Assembly: GCA_002316835.1 (NCBI GenBank)
Contig: DCEG01000080.1
Span: forward strand, 3,579-57,990
Reading direction: 5' to 3'
Length of the DNA stretch: 54,412 nt
From: Bacteroidales bacterium UBA1035
GTDB lineage: Bacteria; Bacteroidota; Bacteroidia; Bacteroidales; Dysgonomonadaceae
Shown: positions 8,164 to 15,809 of the stretch, piece by piece
Layout: each line of letters begins with the position of its first letter
Position numbering within the stretch: the stretch's first letter is position 1
Position numbers and translations under genes: made by a program
The notes under the pieces: generated by a model
Databases searched by the model: none
Told to the model about the DNA's origin: nothing
Seen by the model: only the letters and a program-made list of their open reading frames with translations

Positions 8164-9567
8164 ATGATTTACCAATTCAAAACCAACTGCAAAAAGGTAA
8201 TGGGCGATTTGCATACGCCGGTAAGCCTTTACCTCAAAATTCGCGATGCGTTTCCCCAATCGGCTTTGCTGGAAAGTTCCGATTATCACGCCAACGAAAA
8301 CAGCACATCGTTCATCGGATTAAAACCGATTGCCTACATCGATATAAATCGTGGCAATTGCATAGAAACCTACCCTGATGGCACGATCGTTAAGAACAGA
8401 ATATCGGAAAGTTATACGATTTCAGATGCGCTGAATAACTTTATCAAAAACTTTAATATCGACGGAAATAACACTTCTTCGCTGGGACTTTTCGGTTACA
8501 CAACATTTAACTGTGTAAGATATACTGAAAACATTGATATTAAAGAGAGCACTGAAGACCGAAACGATGCACCCGATATGCGCTACATCTTGTACAAATA
8601 CCTGATGGTTTTTAATCACCAGAAAGATGAACTCACCCTTATCGAACTGCTTGCGGATGACGAAGAAAGCGGATTATACAAGGTAGAAAACCTCATAAAT
8701 GCGCGAAACTTTGCATCGTACGATTTCTTTACCGAAGGCGAAGAATCGAGTCCCATAACCGACGAGCAGTTTAAGGCTTACGTTAGGCAGGGCGTTGAAC
8801 ATTGTCATCGTGGAGATGTGTTTCAAATAGTGCTTTCGCGGCGCTTCGCGCAAGGGTTTTCGGGCGACGATTTTAAGGTGTACCGTGCACTGCGTACCAT
8901 TAATCCTTCACCATACCTGTTCTATTTTGATTTTGGCGGATTTCGCATTTTCGGTTCGTCGCCCGAAACGCATTGTCAGATAAAAGGCAGAACAATCAGC
9001 ATCGATCCGATTGCCGGAACCGCCAGGCGCACGGGAAACCTACAGGAAGATGCAGAAGCCACCGAACGCCTGAAAGATGACCCGAAAGAGAACGCCGAGC
9101 ACGTGATGCTGGTGGATTTGGCACGTAACGATCTGAGCCGGAACGCACATAAAGTGAAACTCGATTTCTACCGTCAGGTACAATATTATTCACACGTAAT
9201 TCATTTGGTTTCGCGCGTGAGCGGCACGCTCGATGAGGGCGTAAATCCCGTTCAGGCATTTTTCGATACATTTCCGGCAGGAACTTTGTCAGGCGCACCT
9301 AAAGTAAGAGCCATGCAATTGATTTCCGAAATAGAAGAACACAACCGTGGTGCGTATGGCGGTTGTATCGGCTTTATCGGGTTCAACGGCGATATTAATC
9401 AAGCCATCACTATTCGCACGTTCGTGAGCCGCAACAACCAACTTTGGTATCAGGCCGGAGCAGGCATTGTTTCACAAAGCGTGGATGAAAACGAACTTCA
9501 GGAAGTGAACAACAAACTGGGTGCTTTGAAAAGAGCCATTGATTTGGCGGCAAAGCTTCACAATTAA
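8164..9567 (+). CDS. trpE: Anthranilate synthase component I
   Basis: Converts chorismate and ammonia to anthranilate, the first committed step, using glutamine-derived ammonia from TrpG. The 467-aa chain has the LLES motif at residues 35-38, the tryptophan feedback site, which argues for TrpE over the related PabB. The catalytic C-terminal domain shows DPIAGTARRTG, then GTLSGAPKVRAM and the end block AGAGIV. It sits between trpB and trpG and is probably translationally coupled to both. Confidence 0.95.
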   Translation: MIYQFKTNCKKVMGDLHTPVSLYLKIRDAFPQSALLESSDYHANENSTSFIGLKPIAYIDINRGNCIETYPDGTIVKNRISESYTISDALNNFIKNFNIDGNNTSSLGLFGYTTFNCVRYTENIDIKESTEDRNDAPDMRYILYKYLMVFNHQKDELTLIELLADDEESGLYKVENLINARNFASYDFFTEGEESSPITDEQFKAYVRQGVEHCHRGDVFQIVLSRRFAQGFSGDDFKVYRALRTINPSPYLFYFDFGGFRIFGSSPETHCQIKGRTISIDPIAGTARRTGNLQEDAEATERLKDDPKENAEHVMLVDLARNDLSRNAHKVKLDFYRQVQYYSHVIHLVSRVSGTLDEGVNPVQAFFDTFPAGTLSGAPKVRAMQLISEIEEHNRGAYGGCIGFIGFNGDINQAITIRTFVSRNNQLWYQAGAGIVSQSVDENELQEVNNKLGALKRAIDLAAKLHN

Positions 9568-9579
9568 ATCTTTAAAAGG

Positions 9580-10146
9580 ATGAAAATTCTGATATTCGAC
9601 AATTACGATTCGTTCACGTACAACCTGCGACACGTTATTAAATCGCTCGGATACGATGATATTGATGTTATCCGTAATGATAAAATCAAACTGGACGAAG
9701 CCGGCAAATACGATAAGATTATTCTTTCGCCCGGTCCGGGAATTCCGGAAGAAGCAGGAGATTTATTGCAATTAATCCATCGGTATGCAGCGACAAAAAG
9801 CATTCTCGGGGTTTGCCTGGGGCATCAGGCTATCGGGTTGAGTTTTGGAGCAAAGCTGGAAAATACACCGATGGTTCATCACGGCGTACAAACACCCATC
9901 GAAATCATTGCTGCCGATTATATTTTCAATAAACTTCCAACTGAAATGGAAGTGGGCAGATACCATTCGTGGATCGTATCAGATAAAAACTTTCCATCGG
10001 GTTTGGAAATTACAGCAATTGATGAATCGGGTAAAATAATGGCGCTAAAACACAAAACACTTGACGTTCACGGCGTACAATTTCATCCCGAATCGGTTCT
10101 TACGCCATTGGGTGAAAAAATTATCAAAAACTTTTTAGAAAAATGA
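9580..10146 (+). CDS. trpG: Anthranilate synthase component II (glutamine amidotransferase)
   Basis: Class I glutamine amidotransferase supplying ammonia to TrpE. 188 aa. The nucleophile is Cys79 in LGVCLGHQ, and the His169/Glu171 pair lies in FHPES. The N-terminal DNYDSFTYNL is the classic TrpG/PabA start. No separate pabA is seen here, so it could also serve folate synthesis, but the operon position supports TrpG. Its 3' end overlaps the trpD start by four bases (ATGA). Confidence 0.95.
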   Translation: MKILIFDNYDSFTYNLRHVIKSLGYDDIDVIRNDKIKLDEAGKYDKIILSPGPGIPEEAGDLLQLIHRYAATKSILGVCLGHQAIGLSFGAKLENTPMVHHGVQTPIEIIAADYIFNKLPTEMEVGRYHSWIVSDKNFPSGLEITAIDESGKIMALKHKTLDVHGVQFHPESVLTPLGEKIIKNFLEK

Positions 10147-11138
10147 AACACATATTAATCAAACTGTTGGATTATCAATATCTCAGCCGCGAGGAATCAC
10201 GCGAATTATTGGTTGCTATTGTGAAAGGCGATGTACCCGAAACACAAGTTTCAGCCATCATTACCACATTCTTAATGCGTAGCATTTCGGTGGAAGAAGT
10301 GCTCGGTTTTCGCGAAGCATTGGTTGAAATGCGCGTTTCGGTCGATTTAAGCGAATACAAGGCAATCGATATCGTTGGCACGGGCGGCGACGGAAAAAAT
10401 ACGTTCAACATTTCTACGACAGCGTGTTTTGTGGTTGCCGGAGCCGGATATCCGGTGGTAAAGCACGGCAACTATGGCGCTACTTCGGTCAGCGGATCAA
10501 GTAACGCCATGGAATTGCAGGGCGTTAAATTCACAACCGATATCAATGTGTTGCGTAAAAGCATCGAAACGTCCAACATTGCCTATCTTCATGCGCCGTT
10601 TTTCAGTCCTGCACTCAAAGCGGTTGCACCGGTGAGAAAAAGCCTTGGGGTGAGAAATTTTTTCAACGTATTGGGGCCGCTTATCAATCCATCCGACCCT
10701 GAATATCAGATGCTGGGCGTTTACGATTTATCGATGTCGCGGCTATACAGTTACATTTATCAGGCAAGCAAAAAGAAATTCGGCATCGTTCACAGCTTAG
10801 ACGGTTACGACGAAATTTCGCTCACAGGGCAATTCAAAGTTGTTTCCAACAAAGGCGAACAGCTGTTTATCCCCGAAGAATTGGGTTTCAACCGGATAAA
10901 ACAGGAGGAAATTTTTGGCGGAAACACGGTAGAAGAAGTGGTTTCGGTTTTCAATAAAGTGCTTAATTGTGATGCAACCCCGTCACAAATGGATGTGGCA
11001 ATTGTGAATGCAGCATTCGCTATACAGATAATAGAAACCGAAAAGTCGATTACTGAGTGCATTGAAATTGCCAGAGATTCACTCTATGGTAAAAAAGCGT
11101 TGAACGCGTTGAAGAAATTTGTGGAAGTGAATAAGTAA
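10143..11138 (+). CDS. trpD: Anthranilate phosphoribosyltransferase
   Basis: Transfers a phosphoribosyl group from PRPP to anthranilate. 331 aa, the normal length. The PRPP-binding loop GTGGDGKNTFNIST and the KHGNYGATSVSGSSNAME segment (anthranilate and PRPP contacts) are present, as is the RNFFNVLGPLINP block. The start overlaps the end of trpG by four bases. Its 3' side meets the first arm of an inverted repeat element only two bases after the stop. Confidence 0.95.
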   Translation: MKHILIKLLDYQYLSREESRELLVAIVKGDVPETQVSAIITTFLMRSISVEEVLGFREALVEMRVSVDLSEYKAIDIVGTGGDGKNTFNISTTACFVVAGAGYPVVKHGNYGATSVSGSSNAMELQGVKFTTDINVLRKSIETSNIAYLHAPFFSPALKAVAPVRKSLGVRNFFNVLGPLINPSDPEYQMLGVYDLSMSRLYSYIYQASKKKFGIVHSLDGYDEISLTGQFKVVSNKGEQLFIPEELGFNRIKQEEIFGGNTVEEVVSVFNKVLNCDATPSQMDVAIVNAAFAIQIIETEKSITECIEIARDSLYGKKALNALKKFVEVNK

Positions 11139-11140
11139 TA

Positions 11141-11275
11141 ACCCCTAAATCCCCTAAAGGGAACTTGGACAACAACAACTTATTAAAGGTAGTCATAAAC
11201 AAAGAAATGCAAAGTAAAAATACACATATTAATGATTCAAAGTCTGAAAAAGCCCCCTTCAGGGAGTTGGGGGTA
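11141..11275. repeat. C/G-run inverted-repeat element invading the trpC start
   Basis: Left arm 11141-11166 (ACCCCTAAATCCCCTAAAGG and six more bases) and right arm 11250-11275 (AAGCCCCCTTCAGGGAGTTG and six more) are imperfect inverted copies about 80 bases apart. The left arm matches 41317-41342 at 25 of 26 positions. The right arm is inside the trpC reading frame. Confidence 0.8.
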
Positions 11276-12058
11276 GACGTTTTAAGTGAAATAATCGCTC
11301 ACAAACGAAAAGAGGTAGCGGAACAAAAAAGCAAGGCTTCTTATGCCCAATTAGAGCGAGAACTGACGAATTGCAATTTACCTATTTACTCGTTAAAAAA
11401 CGCTTTGCTACAATCCGATACAGGGATAATTGCCGAATTTAAACGCCGCTCACCAAGCAAAGGATGGATTAATCGGAATGCCGATACGGGAATAATTACA
11501 ATAAGTTATGAAGCTGCCGGCGCATCGGCGTTATCGGTGTTAACCGATAAAAAGTATTTTGGAGGAACGCTTGCCGATTTGCAGACTGCGGCTAAGAATG
11601 TAAAAATTCCGGTAATGCGGAAGGAATTTATCGTGGACGAATATCAGATTTTACAAGCCCGGGTATCGGGAGCAAGCGCCATTTTGCTCATTGCTGCCGC
11701 TTTGACAGTTGAAGAAAGTTATCGGTTTGCCCGATTTGCGAAGCAATTGAATTTGGATGTTTTGCTGGAACTTCACGATGAAAAAGAGATAGAGTATGTT
11801 TCGCAAGAAAACACCATTATCGGCATTAACAACCGGAACTTAGGTACTTTTGTTACCGATTTGGAGAAGTCGTATAAAATGATTGAGCTTTTGCCCAAAA
11901 GTGCTGTTTTGGTATCAGAAAGCGGAATTTCCGATCCAGAAACGGTAAAAGAATTACGAAAGGCGGGTTATAAGGGTTTTCTTATCGGGGAAAACTTTAT
12001 GAAAACGGATAATCCGGGTAAATATCTGGAAGAATTTATTAAGAATGTAATTCAATAG
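11207..12058 (+). CDS. trpC: Indole-3-glycerol phosphate synthase
   Basis: Cyclises carboxyphenylamino-deoxyribulose phosphate to indole-3-glycerol phosphate. The conserved core begins at DVLSEIIAHKRKEV and includes the catalytic block IIAEFKRRSPSKG, VMRKEFIVDEYQI, the GINNRNLGTF strand and VSESGI. The normal start would fall at the Val-Asp-Val just before the core, but no start codon is left there. The nearest in-frame ATG is at 11207, giving 283 aa with a roughly 23-residue extension partly encoded by the repeat arm at 11250-11275. A TTG at 11165 is a less likely start. Its last codons lie within another repeat family (12046-12172). Confidence 0.92.
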   Translation: MQSKNTHINDSKSEKAPFRELGVDVLSEIIAHKRKEVAEQKSKASYAQLERELTNCNLPIYSLKNALLQSDTGIIAEFKRRSPSKGWINRNADTGIITISYEAAGASALSVLTDKKYFGGTLADLQTAAKNVKIPVMRKEFIVDEYQILQARVSGASAILLIAAALTVEESYRFARFAKQLNLDVLLELHDEKEIEYVSQENTIIGINNRNLGTFVTDLEKSYKMIELLPKSAVLVSESGISDPETVKELRKAGYKGFLIGENFMKTDNPGKYLEEFIKNVIQ

Positions 12059-12172
12059 ATATTCGATTGCTATTTAATAGTAAAATTCGTTGTTCCGTTG
12101 AATATTTAACACCACGATGAATTACAGGAACGCAGTGACTGAATAACTACCAAATAACGCAAAGCGAATAAC
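12046..12172. repeat. trpC-trpF junction repeat, colinear with flanks of the 50.2-kb four-helix-bundle gene
   Basis: The 20 bases 12046-12065 (TGTAATTCAATAGATATTCG), spanning the trpC stop codon, are identical to 50142-50161. The right part (12110-12172) aligns by eye with 50618-50690: both begin CACCAC, contain a GAAC..AGTGA motif, and share GCAAAGCGAA near the end. At 50 kb these two parts enclose a four-helix-bundle gene. Here nothing lies between them. Confidence 0.7.
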
Positions 12173-12183
12173 TTTTTTATAGT

Positions 12184-12825
12184 ATGATTATTAAAGTATG
12201 CGGAATGAGGGATGCCGAAAACATCCGTGATATTGAAAAACTAGGTGTAGATTGGATGGGATTTATTTTCTATCCGAAATCGCCACGATTTGTATCGGAA
12301 ATTCCGGCTTATCTTCCCACGAGAGCAAAACGAGTGGGCGTTTTTGTTAATGAATCAATAAAAAATATTTTGAAAACCGTAAAGCTGTTTCAACTGGATT
12401 TCGTGCAACTTCACGGTGACGAATCACCTGAATTTTGCGATGAAATAGGCGACAATGGATTAAAAATAATTAAAGCATTTAGCATCGAGAACGAATTTCC
12501 TTCAGAAAAAGTAAACACCTATCACGGCAAATGTGATTATATCCTTTTCGATACTAGAACGAACTTACACGGAGGATCGGGCAAAAAATTCAATTGGGAT
12601 ATTCTTTCCGATTATCGCGGAGAAACGCCCTTTTTATTGAGTGGGGGCATTTCACCTGATGACATCCACGCCGTAAAATCTTTCTCACATCCTAAATGTA
12701 TCGGAATAGACATCAATAGCAAATTTGAAATCGGCCCTGCATTGAAAGATGCGGAATTAGTGAAACAGTTTATTGATAAGATAAGAGAACCAAGACTAAT
12801 AGACAATAGACTAGTAGATAATTAG
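12184..12825 (+). CDS. trpF: Phosphoribosylanthranilate isomerase
   Basis: TIM-barrel isomerase converting phosphoribosylanthranilate to its ribulose form. It has the N-terminal KVCGMRDAENI block (active-site Cys), FVNES, QLHGDESP, the FDTRTNLHGGSGKKFNW active-site Asp and phosphate segment, and LSGGISPDD. At 213 aa the chain ends with about a dozen residues (REPRLIDNRLVDN) encoded by an AGAC-rich low-complexity tract rather than the usual terminus. It is separated from trpC by 125 bp, in contrast to the tight spacing of trpB-E-G-D. Confidence 0.94.
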   Translation: MIIKVCGMRDAENIRDIEKLGVDWMGFIFYPKSPRFVSEIPAYLPTRAKRVGVFVNESIKNILKTVKLFQLDFVQLHGDESPEFCDEIGDNGLKIIKAFSIENEFPSEKVNTYHGKCDYILFDTRTNLHGGSGKKFNWDILSDYRGETPFLLSGGISPDDIHAVKSFSHPKCIGIDINSKFEIGPALKDAELVKQFIDKIREPRLIDNRLVDN

Positions 12826-12838
12826 ACTTTTAGAGAAT
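12793..12838. repeat. AGAC-rich low-complexity tract at the trpF 3' end
   Basis: AGAC recurs at 8-16-base spacing (12793, 12801, 12808, 12824) in an A+T-rich background. The tract includes the trpF stop codon and the C-terminal codons. Similar AGAC-rich tracts are seen at about 42297-42330, 43860-43980 and 48470-48500. Confidence 0.6.
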
Positions 12839-12893
12839 CAGCCGCTGTCTCTGAACTCGAAACACGTAACCTAAAACGCAAAACAAAAAGATT

Positions 12894-13670
12894 ATGAACA
12901 GAATAGATCAACTTTTCCAACAAAAAAAGAAAAATATTTTATCAGTGTACTTCACCGCCGGATATCCAAACCTCAACGATACCGTTCTGGTAATTCAATC
13001 GCTCGAAAAAAACGGTGTACAGTTAATTGAAATCGGTATTCCTTTCAGTGATCCGATGGCCGATGGCCCTGCAATTCAGGCATCTGGAACGCAAGCTCTC
13101 AAAAACGGAATGAGTCTGCGAGTGCTCTTCGAGCAACTATCGAAAATCCGATCTTCTGTACAAATTCCGTTGGTATTGATGGGGTATTTGAATCCCATTC
13201 TTCAATTCGGATTTGAAAACTATTGCAAAAAAGCTTCGGAGTGCGGTGTCGACGGCCTTATTATTCCCGATTTACCTTTCTCCGAATATATGGAATCTTA
13301 CAAACCAGTTACCGAAAAACACGGTTTGCATATGATTATGCTTATCACCCCAGAAACATCAGATGAAAGAATTCGACTTATCGATGAAAATACCGGCGGA
13401 TTTATCTATATGGTTTCATCGGCATCGGTTACGGGAGCAAAAAACACTTTCAGCGATAACAACATAGCCTATTTCCGCCGTGTAAATGCTATGCAGCTAA
13501 AAAATCCGCGATTAATCGGTTTCGGTATTTCCAACAAAACCACCTTCGATGCTGCTTGCGAAAATGCTTCGGGAGCAATTATCGGCAGTAAATTTGTTTC
13601 ATTGTTGGGTAGCGAAAAATCGGTTGACGAAGCCGTTGAGAAACTAATTACAGCAATTACCACACAGTAA
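12894..13670 (+). CDS. trpA: Tryptophan synthase alpha chain
   Basis: Cleaves indole-3-glycerol phosphate to indole and glyceraldehyde 3-phosphate, and channels indole to TrpB. 258 aa. The catalytic Glu46 is in LIEIGIPFSDPMADGP and Asp126 in GLIIPDLPF. The phosphate-binding GFGISNK and GAIIGSKFV blocks close the barrel. It is the last trp gene. No convincing intrinsic terminator was seen after it, and the next gene has its own promoter starting 15 bp later. Confidence 0.95.
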   Translation: MNRIDQLFQQKKKNILSVYFTAGYPNLNDTVLVIQSLEKNGVQLIEIGIPFSDPMADGPAIQASGTQALKNGMSLRVLFEQLSKIRSSVQIPLVLMGYLNPILQFGFENYCKKASECGVDGLIIPDLPFSEYMESYKPVTEKHGLHMIMLITPETSDERIRLIDENTGGFIYMVSSASVTGAKNTFSDNNIAYFRRVNAMQLKNPRLIGFGISNKTTFDAACENASGAIIGSKFVSLLGSEKSVDEAVEKLITAITTQ

Positions 13671-13684
13671 TTTGCAAATATTAA

Positions 13685-13714
13685 TTGCTAATTTTCAACA
13701 ATCAGCTACCTTTG
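13685..13714 (+). promoter_or_regulatory. Promoter of the EamA transporter gene
   Basis: TTG at 13685-13687 and TACCTTTG at 13707-13714 with a 19-base spacer match the Bacteroidota promoter pattern. The start codon is about 40 bases downstream. Confidence 0.7.
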
Positions 13715-13755
13715 CGTAATTTTTCATTCGGGATAAAAGTTACGCAGAAAAATCC

Positions 13756-14640
13756 ATGCCTTTTCAATCACACATCGGGGAAATAGCTTCGTTGCTCACG
13801 GCAGTTTGCTGGACATTAAGCGCACTCTTTTTTCAAAAAGCGGGAGCTAAAGTCGGCTCGTTATCGGTAAATATCATCCGTATTTTTCTGGGAATTCTGT
13901 TTTTAGGAATTACCACATTCTTCACCCGTGGGATGTTTTTCCCGATGGATGCCACGTCCTACAACTGGTTTTGGCTGGGATTGTCGGGAGTGGTAGGCTT
14001 CTTTCTGGGCGATCTTTTTCTGTTTAAATCTTATACAATAATCGGTTCGCGCACATCGCAACTTATTATGAGCCTTGCTCCGATGATAACGGCAATTATC
14101 GGCTGGCTTTTTCTGGCTGAAATTCTTTCCGCGAAAAGTATTTTGGGAATTGTCGTAAGTATTTCAGGAATTGTGATTGCCGTTGCAGGGAAAAAACTGA
14201 AACTTAACGTTCCGCTCAAAGGTTTTCTGTTTGCGCTCGGCGGCGCTTTAGGCCAAGCCGTTGGATTGGTATTGAGCAAAAAAGGGATGGGAGATTACGA
14301 TGCGATTGCTGCCACACAGATTAGAGCAATCTTTGGATTCGTTTGTTTTTTCCTGCTGGTAACTTTTTTGAAAAGATGGCGACGGGTTTCGATGGCTGTA
14401 AAAGACCACAAAAGTATGAAATCGATATCGCTTGGCGCTATTTTCGGGCCATTCGTGGGTGTAGCGTTATCGCTTTATGCCGTACAACACACCCACACCG
14501 GAATTGCTGCCACGTTGATGGGGCTGGTTCCGATTTTTATTATTGTGCCTTCGGCACTTATGTTTAACGAAAAGATTACCGCCCGACAGGTTATTGGAGC
14601 AGTGATAAGTATTGCGGGAGCAAGTATTTTCTTTTTGTGA
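13756..14640 (+). CDS. EamA-family (DMT superfamily) transporter
   Basis: 294-aa inner-membrane protein with two EamA repeats and about ten hydrophobic segments. Examples are IASLLTAVCWTLSALFF near the N-terminus, the paired LIMSLAPMITAIIGWLFLAE and GIAATLMGLVPIFIIVP, and a final VIGAVISIAGASIFFL. Family members export or import metabolites such as amino acids, sugars or nucleotide precursors. Substrate cannot be assigned. It lies just after the trp operon, so aromatic amino acid export is possible, but it has its own promoter and the link is only positional. It converges with the DUF4249 gene with a 4-bp gap. Confidence 0.9.
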   Translation: MPFQSHIGEIASLLTAVCWTLSALFFQKAGAKVGSLSVNIIRIFLGILFLGITTFFTRGMFFPMDATSYNWFWLGLSGVVGFFLGDLFLFKSYTIIGSRTSQLIMSLAPMITAIIGWLFLAEILSAKSILGIVVSISGIVIAVAGKKLKLNVPLKGFLFALGGALGQAVGLVLSKKGMGDYDAIAATQIRAIFGFVCFFLLVTFLKRWRRVSMAVKDHKSMKSISLGAIFGPFVGVALSLYAVQHTHTGIAATLMGLVPIFIIVPSALMFNEKITARQVIGAVISIAGASIFFL

Positions 14641-14644
14641 AAAC

Positions 14645-15790
14645 CTATCTTGGTACTTCATTATTCTTTCCGTCAAACGGCGGAGTTTCAATTATTTTAG
14701 TGGCGTGTGACATAGATCCGAGAAAACCGATTCCGTTGTGTACATTGGTAAAAGTAATTTTGGGCTCCGAAATATATCCAAGCTCTAAGTCATACCCCGA
14801 TTTTTCATTCGCTTTCAAGTATGAATAATAGTCTTTAGAAAGAGAGTAAACCCTCACTTCCACCGGCGGATTTAGGACTTCATGACTTATGTACTTTCCC
14901 ACGGAACTACCCTCTTCCGGTTCTTCAAACTCCACTTTTGTAGTGTAATACCACATGGTTGTAACATTTAAAGCATAACCATTATCCTTAAATAAATTAT
15001 CTGTAAAAGCAGTTGAATTGCTAAATAAATTATTCTCAATGAGAAGTCTTTCAAGGAAAGAATTTTTAGGGTCTTTCGCGAAAATAGGATCATCACCTGT
15101 GCCGACAGATAATTCCCTGGGAACATTTTCAAACTCCGGAATATCCGAAGGCTCTAGTTTATACAAACTCAGGAGAAAATACTGTGGTTCATCGCCTTTT
15201 GTTTTTTTAATATTAATGTGCAAGCGCATAATTCTGAAAAAAGGCTCATAGGATATTTCAGGAATTTGAATGTTATACACGCCATATCCTCCATACTTGC
15301 TCCAAGGAATTGTATAATAATTATTACTCCCGGATTGCAACATTTCAAGATAAGTGGTTGTATCTACTCTCTCGATTGTAGGAGGAGCAGGGATAACGGT
15401 TTCAGCCCAAGCAGTTTCCAAACCCGGAGCTTTTGCTTCGATACGGACACGGTCGCCAATTTTAGCGTGAGCCTCGGAACGAAAATAAGATGTCCCTCTT
15501 CGAGATTTATACGCCGTATTGTCAATGCTTTGAAGTTGCATTTTCTCGATAAATTCTCCGTTGATGTGCAATTCTACCGAAGCATCTTTTAAAAGCGGCG
15601 CCATACTGTCGATATCGTTAAACAGGAAACTTTTGCTGATGGATACATAAATTGGTTTGTCGGGCTCGATGGTTCCGTTCATTACAATTAACGGCTTTTC
15701 ATTAGAAAAATCTACTTCAAGTATACGCTCGCAAGATGCCAATAGCATAATTACTAACGAGAGATTCAGATATATAATTCTTTTTTTCAT
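14645..15790 (-). CDS. DUF4249 lipoprotein, TonB-receptor partner
   Basis: 381-aa predicted lipoprotein: signal peptide ending LLASC, lipidated Cys20. The segment FSNEKPLIVMNGTIEPDKPIY and later SISKSFLFND match DUF4249, a family usually encoded immediately downstream of a TonB-dependent receptor in Bacteroidota. That is its position here, 19 bp after the receptor stop. By analogy it is probably a surface-exposed partner of that receptor, but its ligand is unknown. It is the last gene of the sigma/FecR operon. Confidence 0.85.
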   Translation of the reverse strand: MKKRIIYLNLSLVIMLLASCERILEVDFSNEKPLIVMNGTIEPDKPIYVSISKSFLFNDIDSMAPLLKDASVELHINGEFIEKMQLQSIDNTAYKSRRGTSYFRSEAHAKIGDRVRIEAKAPGLETAWAETVIPAPPTIERVDTTTYLEMLQSGSNNYYTIPWSKYGGYGVYNIQIPEISYEPFFRIMRLHINIKKTKGDEPQYFLLSLYKLEPSDIPEFENVPRELSVGTGDDPIFAKDPKNSFLERLLIENNLFSNSTAFTDNLFKDNGYALNVTTMWYYTTKVEFEEPEEGSSVGKYISHEVLNPPVEVRVYSLSKDYYSYLKANEKSGYDLELGYISEPKITFTNVHNGIGFLGSMSHATKIIETPPFDGKNNEVPR

Positions 15791-15809
15791 TAACCTAAAA
15801 CTTTAAACG

